A DNA stretch of 64,000 nucleotides from Ipomoea triloba (GCF_003576645.1 NC_044923.1:20672479-20736478); one strand, 5' to 3'. Shown: positions 10,721-23,943, numbered from the stretch's first letter. Numbers and translations are program-made. The notes: a model not told the origin generated them from the sequence alone.

Positions 10721-13103
10721 ATTTATTATTTTGTTATTTTATTAATTATCCATCCTATAATATTATTATGGTAATATATGATAATGATAATATGATAATA
10801 TGGTAATATTGTTAATATTAATGGGTGATGGGTGATTGGTGATATATAATTGATAATTGATAATATGGTATATGGTATTATTCTTAATATTAATATATTA
10901 ATATATAATATATTAATATATACTAATATTAATTAATTAATTGGTGATTATTTTAAAAAAGAATAATTAATTGGTGATTGGTGATTAGTGATATGGTAAT
11001 ATTGTTATATATTAATATTTATATTTATATAGATTGATATTGATATTAATTAATTAATTGGTGATTGGTGATTAGTGATATGATAATCTATATCTATATC
11101 TATATATCTATATATATTTATATAATTGACATGTAATTAACTATATTAGAATGAAAAAATTATATAATATTGTAGTAAAACTTTTACATGTCAATCATCT
11201 ATATTTACATAAAATTAAAATTAATTATATTTTCCTTTTGAAAAATCTTCCATATTATGTTTATCCTCCACTATATAATGATGAGAAATGACTCTTCTCT
11301 CACAACGTACCAATATCTGTGCTCTCACTATTAGTTAGAGATCTATAATCTGTAATTCTACGAAGTCGAAGATCAAACTTTAACACGCGTAGAATTGTTA
11401 TGGTATGCGGTATGATTTAATTTTTAGTTGATTCATTCTGTATGTTGGAGATCCTTATGGTGTAGTCTGCATTCCATAGAGTATTTTGTAGTACTGTGAT
11501 TTAGTTTGATTTTAACAGCTCAATATGCTTTAATTTTTGCTGATAAGGTTTCAAGTAGCTAGGCCAATTTTGCCATGGGCGTATCACGTATGTAAAATTA
11601 CAATTTTCAGAGTGATTGTAGTGAACAATCAAATGTTTTCTATAATTATATATTTTAATCACATTACTTTGATTGGTAATTTCTAATGGGAAAACATTGT
11701 ATTGTAACTTTGTATTACAAGATTTTGAATGATAATACCTTATTTAACTATCCATCTTTTTAGTTGTACTATGCAAAATAACTAGCAATCTACGGATGCT
11801 CATCTATATATTGTAGAATTTGCAATCTTGATCTTCCCCATTTACGGATGCTTATGTAATTTGGTAAAAATGGTGGTTACTATACTTGAATAAATCCTCA
11901 ATTATTCATTCCAATTGTTCGTTTTACCATTCCAATTCTTCATTTTATAAAAAATGGTGCATTGGAAGCTAAACATGGGTCATTGTATCATTGATTGTTG
12001 ATTCCAATTATTATTAATCTTTATCATTAATTGCACAATACTAATTCACACTTATTAGTTAAAAAATGGTGATTACTATACTTGAATCAATGAAATAATA
12101 ATATTAAATTTTGTAGCCTCGATTTAAAATCTATTATGTTAATATAATAATAATAATAATAATAATAACAATAATAATAATATAATACTCCGTAGTAATA
12201 ATAATCTAAAATTCTTAATATAATTTTCCTAATAATAATAATAATATAATAATAATAATCCATAACTCTTAATATAAGTTTGTAACTAAATTTTCCTATT
12301 AAATCTGTTTATGAAGGTAATTATAAATATAGAATTGAGAAATTCCTATGATATTTTATTTAATTGATATTATTCCTAATATATTTTTTTATAACAATAT
12401 TCGTAATTACACTATATTTAACATCTAAATTTATTATGGTCATTAAACATAGAGATTTCATTCTTACGATAATTTTATATATTTTTACATCAGATAATGT
12501 CAATTACCCGTCATTTCATTTGATTAATTTTGAATAAAATCTTAAAAATTATGACAACTAATGAATTAATATTGTTGTTCGTAATATAAATTTTATCAAA
12601 TCAGTTAACGAAATTGATAATACACATATTACATCCATAATTAGTGGAGATTAACAAAATTATGATAATTATTTCAATTCACGTATTATTATGCTAATTC
12701 ACATATTATTACGTCCATACAATTATGTAAATTATTTCAATTCACAGATTATTACACATATAAAATTATTATGCTAATGGTTACTTTGGAATAAAATCTT
12801 AATAATTATGGTCATTGAGAAATTAGTTCAAACATTATACTTTTATTAAACAGGTTTTTATACTTGCCGTAATTTTATCTAATCAATTAAAGAAATTAAT
12901 GGTACACATATTACGGACATAATTAAAGAAAATTAAACATACACATATATATTACGGATAAAATTAAAGAAAATTAAACATACACATATTACGTCCATAA
13001 TTAAACGAAATTAAAATATACATTATTTTTTAATTATAATATATACTCCTTAATTACCATACTTATTCATAATACATGGACATCATAATTAGCATAATAT
13101 TAA

Positions 13104-13145
13104 TCTATACTATATATAAAAACATAAGAATAGTAAAGGCATATT
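13104..13145 (+). mobile_element. Helitron 5' terminus-like sequence
   Basis: TCTATACTATATATAAAAAC preceded by AA, then different downstream sequence. It is probably a further Helitron start; no partner 3' end was found. Confidence 0.5.
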
Positions 13146-14047
13146 TTAAATTTTAAACAATAGTAAAGGTAAATTAAAAATAGAATAAAAATATTTCAAT
13201 AATAATATTCTACATCATTAATTAAAAATAGAACAGAAATTAGGTAAAAATACCAGTGGATCTATTATTCTAATTGACTAATTAACTGAAAATAAAAAAA
13301 AATCGACTAAAAATGAATCTGATGTTACTAATTGATTGAATATATAAAAGGAAATGAATATTAATAATTGACTGTAAATAAAAAAAATATCCATAATTAA
13401 CTAAAATGAAAAAGGAAATGGTCATATCATTGCAATTTAATTAAAAAAGGAACACATTCTACATCATAAATAATAAAGGCATATTATAAACAATATTAAA
13501 GATAAATTAAAAAAGGAACGAAAATTAAAAATGAAACGGAAATATTTCAATAATAATATTCTACATCATCAATTAAAAATGGAACGAAAATTAGGTAAAT
13601 ATTACTACGTAATTCTTTTCATTTTTCTTAGATAAGGTTGCTTGATATTAATTTACACATAACAATCGGCACTAATAATTAAAAAAAAATTAAAAAAATA
13701 GAAGAATTGCCGGAGACGTCTGTTTTTTTTTTTTTAAATTTTATTATTATTATTATTATTTAATTATTTTAATTAAAATTATTTAAAAAGTTTATTTTAA
13801 AATTAGTAACCACCATGTCATCACAATTGTAGGTAAACAGGTCAATTTGGACTTTTTTTTTTTTGAAAACATGTCAATTTGTACTTAATTGCATGAGTTT
13901 GTATAGTTCAGGAATCCAATTGCATTCTTTTTGAGTTCGATGGCCTAATTGCAGTTTTGTGTGTAGTTCAGTGGTTTATTTGACCATTATTGCGAGAAAA
14001 ATGATATTACTAATTGATTTAAAATATAAAAAGATCGTAATCTATAT

Positions 14048-15016
14048 TCTATACTATATATAAAAGTAAAATCCTCCTATTTCATTCCCCGCCTAAACTT
14101 TTGTAGTCAATTAATGAAATATTTTATTGGTCAAATAATTAATAAAGCTTATTTGTTAAGAAAATGTAAAATAGAAATTAACTAATATCTATAAATTGAT
14201 AATATGTATACTCATGTATCAACACTATTAATAAAAGTAAAATCATTTATCGGGAAAAGAAAAGGATATTACTAATTGACTGAAAATTATTTAAAAACTT
14301 TAATAGTTAATTATACTTTCCTTTTGAAAACTCTAAGTTATTTAAACTTTTAAAAAAATTAATTGAACATGGGTTGTTAGATTTTTATAATAATCAAAAT
14401 TAATTCATTCAAATATGGAAGAGGAAGATAAAACTAAATGGAATATGGAGAAAATGAATATACTTAAAGTATAAAAGTATAATTACACATATATTAGTGT
14501 AATTGACTAATAATAATTGCCTAATAATTATTATGATAATTAAGTTAAGCATTGGTGGTTGAATTTATTTTTATAATAATTACAATTAATTTATTTCTCA
14601 TTTTCTCATATTTATTTTAGTAATAATATAATTATATAAGTCATATTACTTATAGATCTTTTTAAGATAATTTTAGACAAACAAGTCATATATTATTCAA
14701 TTAATTGAGTAATATTTTTGTACTAATCTTATAATCAAATAAATGTACACGTTCAATATTAGAATTTTTTATAATTTCATCTTTATTTTTATTATCTCAA
14801 TATATAATAAAAAAAATTTATCCACGCCCGGGTAATTGGACAATTATTTGTTCTAATTCAAAGGAAAACATCAGAAAACATAATCGATCCAATCAATTTC
14901 ATCAATTGCGCTATATAATATGCGATGTTATAATATATATAATTGTATATTGATCCAAATATTCTTTAAATATTATAACAAATCCATTCCGTGCAACGCA
15001 CGGGCGAAAATACTAG
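14048..15016 (+). mobile_element. Non-autonomous Helitron with both ends
   Basis: The 5' end TCTATACTATATATAAAAGT starts at 14048 after T. The 3' end carries the hairpin CCGTGC-AAC-GCACGG (14989-15003) followed after about 10 nt by CTAG (15013-15016), with host T at 15017. This is the diagnostic Helitron 3' signature: no inverted repeats, no TSD, insertion between T (or A) and T. The length is about 970 nt and it has no coding capacity. Confidence 0.8.
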
Positions 15017-15085
15017 TGGAAGATAATAATATTAATAGTCCTCTACGATTTGTGTACTACCAAAAAATGAATTAAAGTGAATAAT

Positions 15086-15346
15086 TGATAGGGAATATAC
15101 CCCGGATATACGGCCCTTAGTACTCTATACCTATGTTCAGTGTAGTGTACGGGGTATGTGCCTATAAAAAGGCCCTAGCCCTTCAAGTTAGGGGACTTTT
15201 GGGCCCCTTCCTCTCTCTCTAAACACAAGACCCTAAAGCAGTGCTCTCCCTTCTTTCTAAACCATTCAACAAATGAATAAAGGATGACTTTGGAGGCTAA
15301 ATTATTTGTTTGATCCTACAGTACAAAGGGGATTTAATCCATATCA
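15086..15346 (+). repeat. Left (5') LTR of element A
   Basis: Starts TGATAGGGAATATACC and ends AATCCATATCA. Carries TATAAAAA (15163-15170) as promoter TATA box and AATAAA (15276-15281) as poly(A) signal. It lacks about 29 nt that the right LTR has after GATCCTAC. Confidence 0.85.
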
Positions 15347-16002
15347 AATGACGCCGTGACAAAAAAGCCGTGTTGCACTAGATGAGTAGCGGAGAGTGGT
15401 CGCAACAAATGGAAGGAGAATCAAACACAAAGCAGAAATTGACCTATCCAGCCTCTGCCTTGTTCCCGATCCAATGGATAGACCACTGTCTGACTCCATG
15501 TAGGCCGACCAACCGCCGAATTGCGGTCTCAACTGGTAGTCGTGTTCTTCTTCTTTCGGCAAGGCAGCTGCGGTGGATCAGGCCAGCAGCAGTAGATCAG
15601 CAAGGCATGATAGCGACTAGACTCCTCTTCGTCGAAGTTGCACACTGTTCAACCTCATATCCGACGATCTATGCTTGCATGCAATAATCAGTAGAAATTA
15701 TTTTTAGCCAAGGGATCATTGCTGGTTCAAGAGCTTCTTGTGGTCAGGCATGGTTCCTCGGAGAGATTGTAGACACAAACTAGCATTTTCTTTCTCCTAA
15801 TTATAGAGAGAACATTGAACCCGAATTCTAGTTAAGTGCTATATATCTACCTCCCTGTTGGACTGGCCGAATCATAGCCTCAAGGGAACCTTCAGATCTT
15901 CAGTTGCATGTCCAAAAAAAAGGTGGAAAATTCAAAATCGTCGCCGCCTGCATCACTGCTGCTACCACCGAAGAAGAGCTCTCGCAACACCACCGTGCCT
16001 GA
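15347..16002 (+). other. Element A internal region, left part
   Basis: Begins with a gypsy-like primer-site word (TGACGCCGTGAC), then leader-type sequence. A 101-codon frame (15382-15687) is open but resembles no domain I know; composition is mixed and I do not call it a gene. It ends at CCTGA (15998-16002), the left TSD of element B. Confidence 0.55.
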
Positions 16003-16522
16003 TGTTGTATTCTGGTTATGAATACTGGTAATGGTAACAATGTCGCAAGCTTTGCTGTTACTGTAGGCTGTACTTTAAAGAAAATGCAAGGGATAGGAAT
16101 ATGACATTCTGTGACGTGTCAGTAGAGACATTGCCTTAAAAGCATTTATCGACCAGGGAATCGAATGCTCTCGAATGACAAACACAGAACCTAGTACGTA
16201 CTATTCATACTAGCACGAACTGTTCACTGCTCAGAGTATTATGAACTGGGAAAAATATGGATTAATCTATGTTTAGAATGCAAGGGAAGGGCTGATTATA
16301 TACTGACATATGCAACAACCCTTCCCATGTCATCCACAAAACGTGCGGAAGAATAGCAAGTGGAATGCAGAATCATGGACACGTTTTGATGTGTTTGAAT
16401 TGAGGTGCGGACAAGGTAAAAGCTAATCCACAAAATTAGGGAGTAAAAAACAAGTGCAGTCCAAAAAGGTGCAATCCAAAAAGGCACACCACATCACGCA
16501 TTTTATATTTAAATGTTTTTCA
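16003..16522 (-). repeat. Element B 3' LTR, main part (interrupted by solo LTR F)
   Basis: Plus-strand text begins TGTTGTATTCTGGTTATGAA and matches 49761-50270 with scattered substitutions and small indels. It breaks off at TTTCA (16518-16522), the left TSD of F. The last bases of this LTR are at 19279-19286. Confidence 0.85.
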
Positions 16523-19278
16523 TGTAATACCCCGTATTTTCCTAACATTATTATTTTAATAAATATTCCCAATACGCTGCGATCGTACGTACCGGTCACG
16601 AACCGTAAAATTTTTGGAAGCTTGTGTTCGGACCCGTTTGTCCTAGGAAATTAATTATTAGACACCATACTATTATTCTTGAATTTCCTATTTAATTAAA
16701 TCAGCTCATAGTAGCGAAAATTTATTTTGATCGTACATCGCTAAATTTCGCGGTGTACCGAACTTAGCCCAATTTTGAGGTTTAGTTTGAGATAAAATTT
16801 TTGGTTTCAAAATTTTTGGATTTAGATTATTTTCTACTGAGAATTCATCTGTTTCAATCCCGGTCAGTATAAGCTAAGATATTTATTCTACTTACCACTA
16901 GAAAGTGACACATGTCACTAATTTTCACCATGTATTATTATTATATTATTTTAGAGTTGATATAACTAGCTTAAGTCTTCAATTTTATCCATTTTCCCCT
17001 CAAAAATTCGAAATTTCCAAGAGGAAAACAAGAGAGAATATTTCATCTTCATTCTTGAGTTCAAGCTTCAACAACTAGGGTTTTCCATATCAAGATCATC
17101 TTTGTTCGGTAAATTTCTATTTTAATCGGTTCAAAAGTTTTGTCCTCCGTCCTAGATCTTGAATCCAAGTATAGTTTTCTTAAACTATGTGGTTATGATG
17201 TTATATACTTCCTAGGATTTGTAGGAAAATTTTGAGGTAAGAAAATCCTATTTTACTGATTATTTTAGTATAGTTAGTGTTCTCAAGGATCTAATATTAT
17301 GTATGTTGTGGATAATTTATGGATTGTGTAGAAGAACCAAAGGAAGTGGAAGAGTGAGCATCTAGAGGAAGTTAGTAACATTTTCAAGAAGATAAGGTAA
17401 TCTTTATGTCCACCAAAACCTTTTTCCACCATGATATTCATGAATTTCTTGATAAAGTATGGATATAAAGATTTTAGTAGATGAAATTTGGTGTGATTGT
17501 GGTATAGCAAGAGTATATGTGTAGATATGGGTATGATATGTTGTGGTGAATATATGAAGAAGACTTGTATAAATATGTAGAATCTTATATATATACATAT
17601 ATACGTGTAATATTATTATTACACTTGTGAAAATATTGACAAGAAACTAAGACAGATTTCTGGCTGTAACTTCCGAGAATTTCTGGGAAAAATCGGTAAA
17701 GTATTTTGATCCAATATTTTTTTATACATGTAGTTTTATAAGTGTAGAACCTACATATAAAATTTCATAATTTTTGGAGTAGTATAAGTATGGTTTCCGA
17801 ATTATTTTCCAAAACTGGTCCAGAGAGAAGAAAATTCCGGACAGCACACTGCCAAGGGCAAAAATGGAATTTTCTGTGTTAATTCGTGAACCAAAATGAC
17901 CAAAACTTTTTATGGACATCAAGTACTATGAGTTAGGGTTCTACCATAAAAATTTCAAGTGAAAAAGAGTTCGGGAACTATCTTTACCGGCTCAATCTTT
18001 CAGACTGCGCCAAGCTGAAATTTTCTTATAAGGAGGTGGTATTATGTATATGAAACCTATGTATATACGTGTAGTATATATATTTATGTGTGTAGTATAT
18101 ATATATATATATACACGTGTGATGTGTGTGTGTTTAAACTATATATATATATGTACATATATGAGTATATATGTATAATTAAATAAAGGTTGTATCTCTG
18201 TATATATGTGCGGTATGTGTACTTTATGTGAGTATGCATAAATGTGGAAAATGTTATGTTAAATGCATATATACATATGTGTAGTGTGATGATGGGAAAT
18301 GTGTTGAGCAAAATGTTTTGAGAGACAACACCATACACGAAGGTAGGTTTATACTATTTAAAGTGTGTTATGTGAGAAAGTAAAGAATGAGATAAAATGA
18401 AATTATGGTGTGAGGTTGGAGACTATTCCTTTTAACATTCACAATGGATTCACAAACATTGGGCCCTGAAGTGATTGGTGTTAACCACGTTGAGTAACCT
18501 TGTAGAAACAGATCCAGGGTTACTAGAGCTAGTGACTAACCTGCGGGCTTGGAATCCCGACAAGGGGTGTGCACACTAAAGGTCCTAGATCTGCTTCCCC
18601 TAGTTGGAATAACTAGGTTGTGGTGAGGTGGTGGAAACGAGAAGGAAATTGTGGTGTTAATCGGAATATCTTTAACGTTATTATGGTAAAAGCTGGTTAT
18701 TTCTATTTAAATGTTTATATGATTATGAGTACGAGTATGAGTATGGGTATGATTATGAGTATGATATTGTGTATACAGGTGGAAATTGTGATTATTGGCA
18801 CATATTTTCTTTGAAACAATAATGAGGAAATGAATATCTCTTATATGAGAAATCTTGTTGAAAATGGGTTATCATGTGAAATGAACTGTTTTTCGAAAAC
18901 AAAGAATAAAACTATTTTCCAAAACCATGATTTTACACGGTGGAGTAGGGATTACTTAGCACTATGTGCTAATTCTGTTTTCCAAATGAATTTCAGGTAT
19001 GGAATAGATCTTGATATCCGAGAGCGATAGAAGAGAAAATGGATCTACTCTTGATGATAGAGATCACTATGGTTTTTGAGTTGTATATTACTGGGATGTA
19101 AGGCAGTAATAGTATGTATTAATAAGGATAGTAGATGTAAAGACTACCTTAGCATCTAAGTTGTAATAAACTTAGGTGTGGAGTAGCACCTCTGGATTTT
19201 ATGCGCTTCCGTTTTGGGAAATTAGTAATTATGATTAATTATGCCTTTTAGTATGATGGAAAATCTGGGGGTGTTACA
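16523..19278 (+). mobile_element. Element F: solo LTR, gypsy-type (2.76 kb)
   Basis: Begins TGTAATACCCCGTATTTTCC and ends GGGGGTGTTACA, the inverted ends usual for large plant gypsy LTRs. It is flanked by TTTCA (16518-16522) and TTCCA (19279-19283), a TSD with one substitution, and sits in the B LTR. There is no internal domain, so unequal recombination between two LTRs left a single one. It holds TA-rich tracts at 18060-18180. The block TTTGTTCGGTAAATTTCTAT at about 17100 is shared with element E. Non-coding. Confidence 0.85.
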
Positions 19279-19286
19279 TTCCAACA

Positions 19287-19693
19287 ATCCCCCACACATT
19301 TAAAGAAGAAAGGCGAAACCAAGAATAATCTGAGCAAAACATAAGAGCTGATTTGATATCAGTGCATGTAGCTTGAACTAACATGTGTAACGTTGAGTAA
19401 TTTCTTCCCTGTGAGTGAGATGTCTCTTGAACTCGCAGGTCAGGTAAATTTTGAACTCAAGCATTCACATCAACTTTAACTATTTAAAGGTTCTCGACAG
19501 TCAAAACTCTTTGACTATAAGAAATCCCTGTTAAGTCTAACCTCACTTAGACTTTTAGCTTTGTCAAGTCTATCTCAAAATAGACCACCCATAGGAGGCT
19601 ACAGAGTAAGTTATGGTTACTCATATCCATAACTTTTGGTGTATGTCTTTCCATGACTTCGTTTGACCACCGAAGTGGGATCTATCATGAATT
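19287..19693 (-). other. Element B 3' untranslated region and polypurine tract
   Basis: Adjacent to the LTR, the plus strand reads ATCCCCCACAC (19287-19297), i.e. a GTGTGGGGGAT polypurine tract on the minus strand, as expected upstream of a copia 3' LTR. The rest is non-coding trailer. Confidence 0.75.
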
Positions 19694-20130
19694 CTTTACC
19701 TCATGGGGTTTAAACCCATTTCCCTTGATGTTTCAAGGATGGCTTTTCGATTTAGCCCTTTCGTGAGAGGGTCTGCAATATTCCTCTTAGATTTCACAAA
19801 CTCCATTGTGATAACCCCATTTAGTATTAACGGTCGCACAGATTCATGTCTAACTCTTATATGTCTTCTCTTCCCATTATAGACACTGTTTTTTGCAACA
19901 CAAATCGTAGTTTGGGAGTCACAATGTATAGGCACAGAGGGCGTGGGACTCCCCCACAACGGCACATCTGCCAATAAATTTCTTAGCCACTCGGCTTCTT
20001 GGCTAGCTAGATCAAGAGCTATGAACTCTGCTTCCATAGTCGACCTAGCTATACACGACTGTTTAGTCGATTTCCACGATATAGCTGCCCCGCACATAGT
20101 GAATACATATCCACTTGTTGAGCATACATC
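19694..20130 (-). pseudogene. Element B RNase H, C-terminal part
   Basis: An open minus-strand frame encodes the end of copia RNase H. Visible blocks are [10 protein letters not shown] (catalytic Glu context), [15 protein letters not shown] (catalytic Asp context) and the terminal [10 protein letters not shown]. The N-terminal half of the domain lies across insertion D, from 30973 upward. RNase H removes the RNA template during reverse transcription. This part is intact, but the gene it belongs to is broken elsewhere. Confidence 0.85.
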
Positions 20131-21502
20131 TGTTAGAGAAAGTCCTCTCTGACAATTGGAAATACAAGAAATTGGAAAAACGAAAACAAAACAAATTACA
20201 AGGAAAAATAATAATCCACGTAGGATTGAACAATTACACGGAAATAATCCACAAAGGATTAGAAGATACGAGCAAGGTGAACTGTATGGCCTTCGGGGTG
20301 GTTGGAAGCACGAGTCGTGTTGTCACTATCCTTAAAACCTTATTTGCCGCTTCCCGAGGTGCTGGAACGTTGCGGCCTAGGCTTCCTAGGATAAAACGTG
20401 CTACGATCCGCCGTTTGAGCACACAAACTTGGACCTGGCGAACTAAACCGGGGGATGAATGCAGATGGCTTGAAGGAAATATGAGCAGGGTTTTGAGGGA
20501 GAAAACAGTGTATTCGTGTGTTCTTGGTGTGTCATTTTCATACCTGCTGCTCACAACGAATATATAGTGAAGGATGGGATCATTGCATTAAATCTGGCAT
20601 TTAATTCCCATTCGTAACCTCCACCCACTAGCAACCTATTTACACCCACTACTAATCCATTTAATCAAGAAATAAACTCTGAAATAATGATTGGAATTAA
20701 TCATATTAATTCCGTAATATTAAGAGTCATTTCTGAACGGATCCAGTAGGTGAACGGTCGCAATCGAGAGGTCACCAAAGTCGCTGTTCGAGACATCGTT
20801 CATATCTGCGTACCTTCGAGACATAGCTCGTGCCGCGAGACGTCGAGAAGTGCTATCTTCGAGACATCGCACTACAGCGAGACATCAAATTGGTCCTAGA
20901 GACAGTTCCGGGCTACGCGATATCGCCCTTGTACGTGACTTGGTTCGAGACATTGAACTACCTCTCGAGAGGTTAGTGTATTAGATGTCTCGAACGAGAG
21001 ATCAATTCGATCTCATGTGGTCTAAGATGGAAAACTCGTTCGAAAATATGGCATAACTCAGCCCACAAGGCCTGCCAATTTTCCGGACGACATTCGTGCC
21101 CGTAGGTGCCGGCGCACACGAGTTCAAGCCTTTCGAACTCATTTTGGGATTTGATTTGTACCCCCCCCCCCTGCACGAGAGAGAGAGCATCTATGCTATA
21201 CAAGTTACTTAGTCATAAAAAGTCCCTTGTATATATAGTGGTGCAAAAGTTCATTCCAAACCAATGTGGGACAAACTACATAAGCTTTTCCACACTTGAA
21301 TTCCATCTCAAATGGGTTTACTTTGAGAATCAATTTCTCATTCACCCATTATCCATTTTGAGCGTATAATATATCGATCTCTTCGTCTAAGAACGAAGAA
21401 CCCGAATCCACTTTGACCCGACCCAAAATCGGAAGTGGACCCACATATATTTATACCACAAAATGGCCACTTAAAATGTCATTTTAGTGCAAATTTCCAA
21501 CA
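20131..21502 (-). repeat. Element D 3' LTR
   Basis: Plus-strand text runs from TGTTAGAGAAAGTCC to AATTTCCAACA. It has a TATA word (plus TATATATAG, about 21230-21238), a C run near 21160, and a dense cluster of TCGAGACATC / TCGAGAGGT words at 20763-21002. Confidence 0.9.
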
Positions 21503-22084
21503 ATCCCCCACATGAATGAAAATGATTTTCAAGGGTATTTTAGAAAACGGAAACAACTGCGTTCAACGGTTGATTCCTGCATAGCAAAGGTAGGTGTAAC
21601 CCTTTGAACCTTGCCTCATGAGATCTATGTACTCTACTAGCTGTACGGTAGAACACGATGTCTTTGAACCGACTACCGTTTGTGTAGACATTGACAAATC
21701 TCACACAGGAACCTTCCAACCACATTTTGTTCTCATGACTGTGCCCATTTTGGTCGTGGGACACCATTCCTGGTTCTGCAAGAGTTTCTAAAGAATTAAG
21801 CCCCTTCAATTCTCCTTTGAAGCGACCCTCACTTCTCTCTCACATAGGTGATTCTTTCTCGAGTTTCCCGCAACTCAACATATGTCAATTGACATTGCAT
21901 ACATAACATATGTCAAATACACTCGAATCATTAAAGCACTAATGTGCTAGCCTCGATCGGGAGTCACTGTTTTAACGAGGAGTGGTAGGGAGTCTAGGGA
22001 CCCCCACAGTGACACGCTATTCCATAATTTAGTTGTCCCATTGAACCTAGGTGCCAGCTAGGTTGGGTATCCACTATGGAATTT
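21503..22084 (-). other. Element D 3' untranslated region and polypurine tract
   Basis: The polypurine tract (minus CATGTGGGGGAT) is at 21503-21514. The rest is trailer without conserved coding signal; short open frames here resemble no domain. Confidence 0.75.
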
Positions 22085-23942
22085 TTAGTCCAAGGGCTTT
22101 AGACCCATTCCTCGTGCCAACTTCTCGACAACTTCTTTGCTCAACCCTTTGGTTAGCGGATCCGCTATATTGTCTATTGACCTCACGAAGTCAATCGAGA
22201 CAACACCAGTTGCGAGGAGTTGTTTAATGGTGTTATGTCTACAACGCATATGTCTAGACTTACCATTATAAATTTGACTCTTTACTCTCCCAATATGTTG
22301 CTTGACTATCACAATGCACACAAATTGGAGGTACAGGTCTTTTCCATGTAGGAATATCTTCCAAAAAATGGCGTAGCCATTCAGCCTCTTCACAGCACTT
22401 GTCCAAGGCAATCATTTCTGATTCCATTGTGGATCTAGCTATTACCAAGGCAATCATTTCTGATTCCATTGTGGATCTAGCTATTACTGTTTGCTTGGAA
22501 GATTTCCATGCAACGGCTGCACCGGCTAGTGTAAACACATAACATTTCCATGCAACGGCTGCACCGGCTAGTGTAAACACATAACCACTCGTGGATTTAG
22601 AATCCTTGGCTAGTGTAAACACATAACCACTCGTGGATTTAGAATCCTTAATGTGTGTAAACACATAACCACTCGTGGATTTAGAATCCTTAATGTTAGA
22701 TATCCAGCTAGCATCGCTATACCCTTCGAGTACAGCAGGATATCTTACATAGTGCAGTCCGAGATCACGAGTATACCTCAAGTATCTCATAACCCTTACT
22801 ATTGCCTTCCAGTGAATCACACCGGGATTGCTAGTATACCTGCTAAGTTTATTAACAACAAAGGCAATATCCGGCCTTGTACAACTCATAAGATACATCA
22901 AACTACCAATTACCCGAGCATATTCTACTTGAGAAATACACTCTCCGTGGTTCTTGGTTAATTGAACGTTTGTATCAAACGGTGTATTAGCCAATTGATT
23001 ATCATCCTTGTTAAACTTTTCAAGGATTTTATCAACATAATGAGATTGGCTCAACACAAGACCATCAGGTCTTTTAATGATTTTAATCCCGAGGATTAAA
23101 TTAGCCAAACCCATATCCTTCATGTCAAATCTTGCATTTAACATGTTCTTGGTAGACTTGATCATTCGATCATTACTGCCAATGATGAGTATATCATCCA
23201 CATATAAACAAAGAATGACGTAGCCATCTACCATTTCCTTAACGTAGATACATTTGTCACTTTCGTTTATTTTGAACCCATTAGTTAACATCGAGTGGTC
23301 AAACTTCTCGTGCCATTGCTTAGGCGCTTGTTTCAAACCATAGAGCAATTTAAGTAATTTACATACTTTCTTTTCTTGGCCTGGAACCACAAACCCTTCG
23401 GGTTGGTCCATATAGATTTCCTCATCTAATTCACCGTTCAAGAAAGCCGTTTTCACATCCATTTGATGAACTTCCAAATTCCGCAATGCGGCTATGGCAA
23501 GGATCATCCTAATGGAGTTTATTCTCGTCACAGGAGAATACGTATCGAAGTAATCAAGGCCTTCTCGTTGCCTGTAACCCTTGATTACAAGTCGAGCCTT
23601 ATACTTCTCGATGGAACCATCTGGTTTCATTTTTCTTTTAAAGACCCACTTGGATCCTAAAGGTTTACATCCTGGAGGAAGATCAACAAGTTCCCAAGTG
23701 TGATTCTGTAGGATAGAATCCACTTCACTTTTGATCGCTTCCTTCCATATTGGACCCTCCGTAGAAGTCACAGCTTCTTTATAAGTCCGAGGTTCGTTTT
23801 CAATCAAGTAAGAGAGAAAATCTGGTTCATTTTCTATCAAACAAGTTAGAGTATTCGAATCATACTCTAACAAGTAAGTTAGAAAATCGGGACCAAATGA
23901 TTTTTCAACTCTCACCCGTTTACTACGTCTCAACTCGGGCTC
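22085..23942 (-). pseudogene. Element D reverse transcriptase and RNase H
   Basis: Minus-strand reading gives a copia [22 protein letters not shown], then [13 protein letters not shown], then [12 protein letters not shown] with the catalytic YVDD at 23193-23204. RNase H follows with [17 protein letters not shown] and ADPLTKGL. Four successive 42-nt duplications (22403-22700) repeat the RNase H stretch around [12 protein letters not shown] and [12 protein letters not shown], probably an assembly artefact. A one-base frameshift near 22290 separates the last part, which ends at 22085. The upstream end is cut by the unresolved base at 23943. Confidence 0.88.
22403..22700. repeat. Staircase of 42-nt direct repeats in element D RNase H
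   Basis: Anchor words recur at exact 42-nt steps: CCAAGG at 22403 and 22445, TTTCCATGC at 22503 and 22545, GGCTAGTGT at 22566 and 22608, GTGTAAACAC at 22571, 22613 and 22655. Each step duplicates a slightly shifted segment, so the repeats overlap like stairs rather than forming one array. Confidence 0.95.
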
Positions 23943-23943
23943 N

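Larger units (their letters stand above)
8031..15016. mobile_element. Nested Helitron region (several 5' ends, one 3' end)
   Basis: The hallmark plant Helitron 5' end TCTATACTATATATAAAAG or a close variant appears at 8031, 10442, 10634, 13104 and 14048, each preceded by A or T. Only one canonical 3' end is present, at 14989-15016. The simplest reading is non-autonomous Helitrons inserted next to or within each other, with several 3' ends lost. The whole region is strongly AT-rich, contains (AAT)n tracts and has no Rep/helicase coding. Helitrons replicate by rolling circle using Rep-helicase made elsewhere. Confidence 0.65.
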
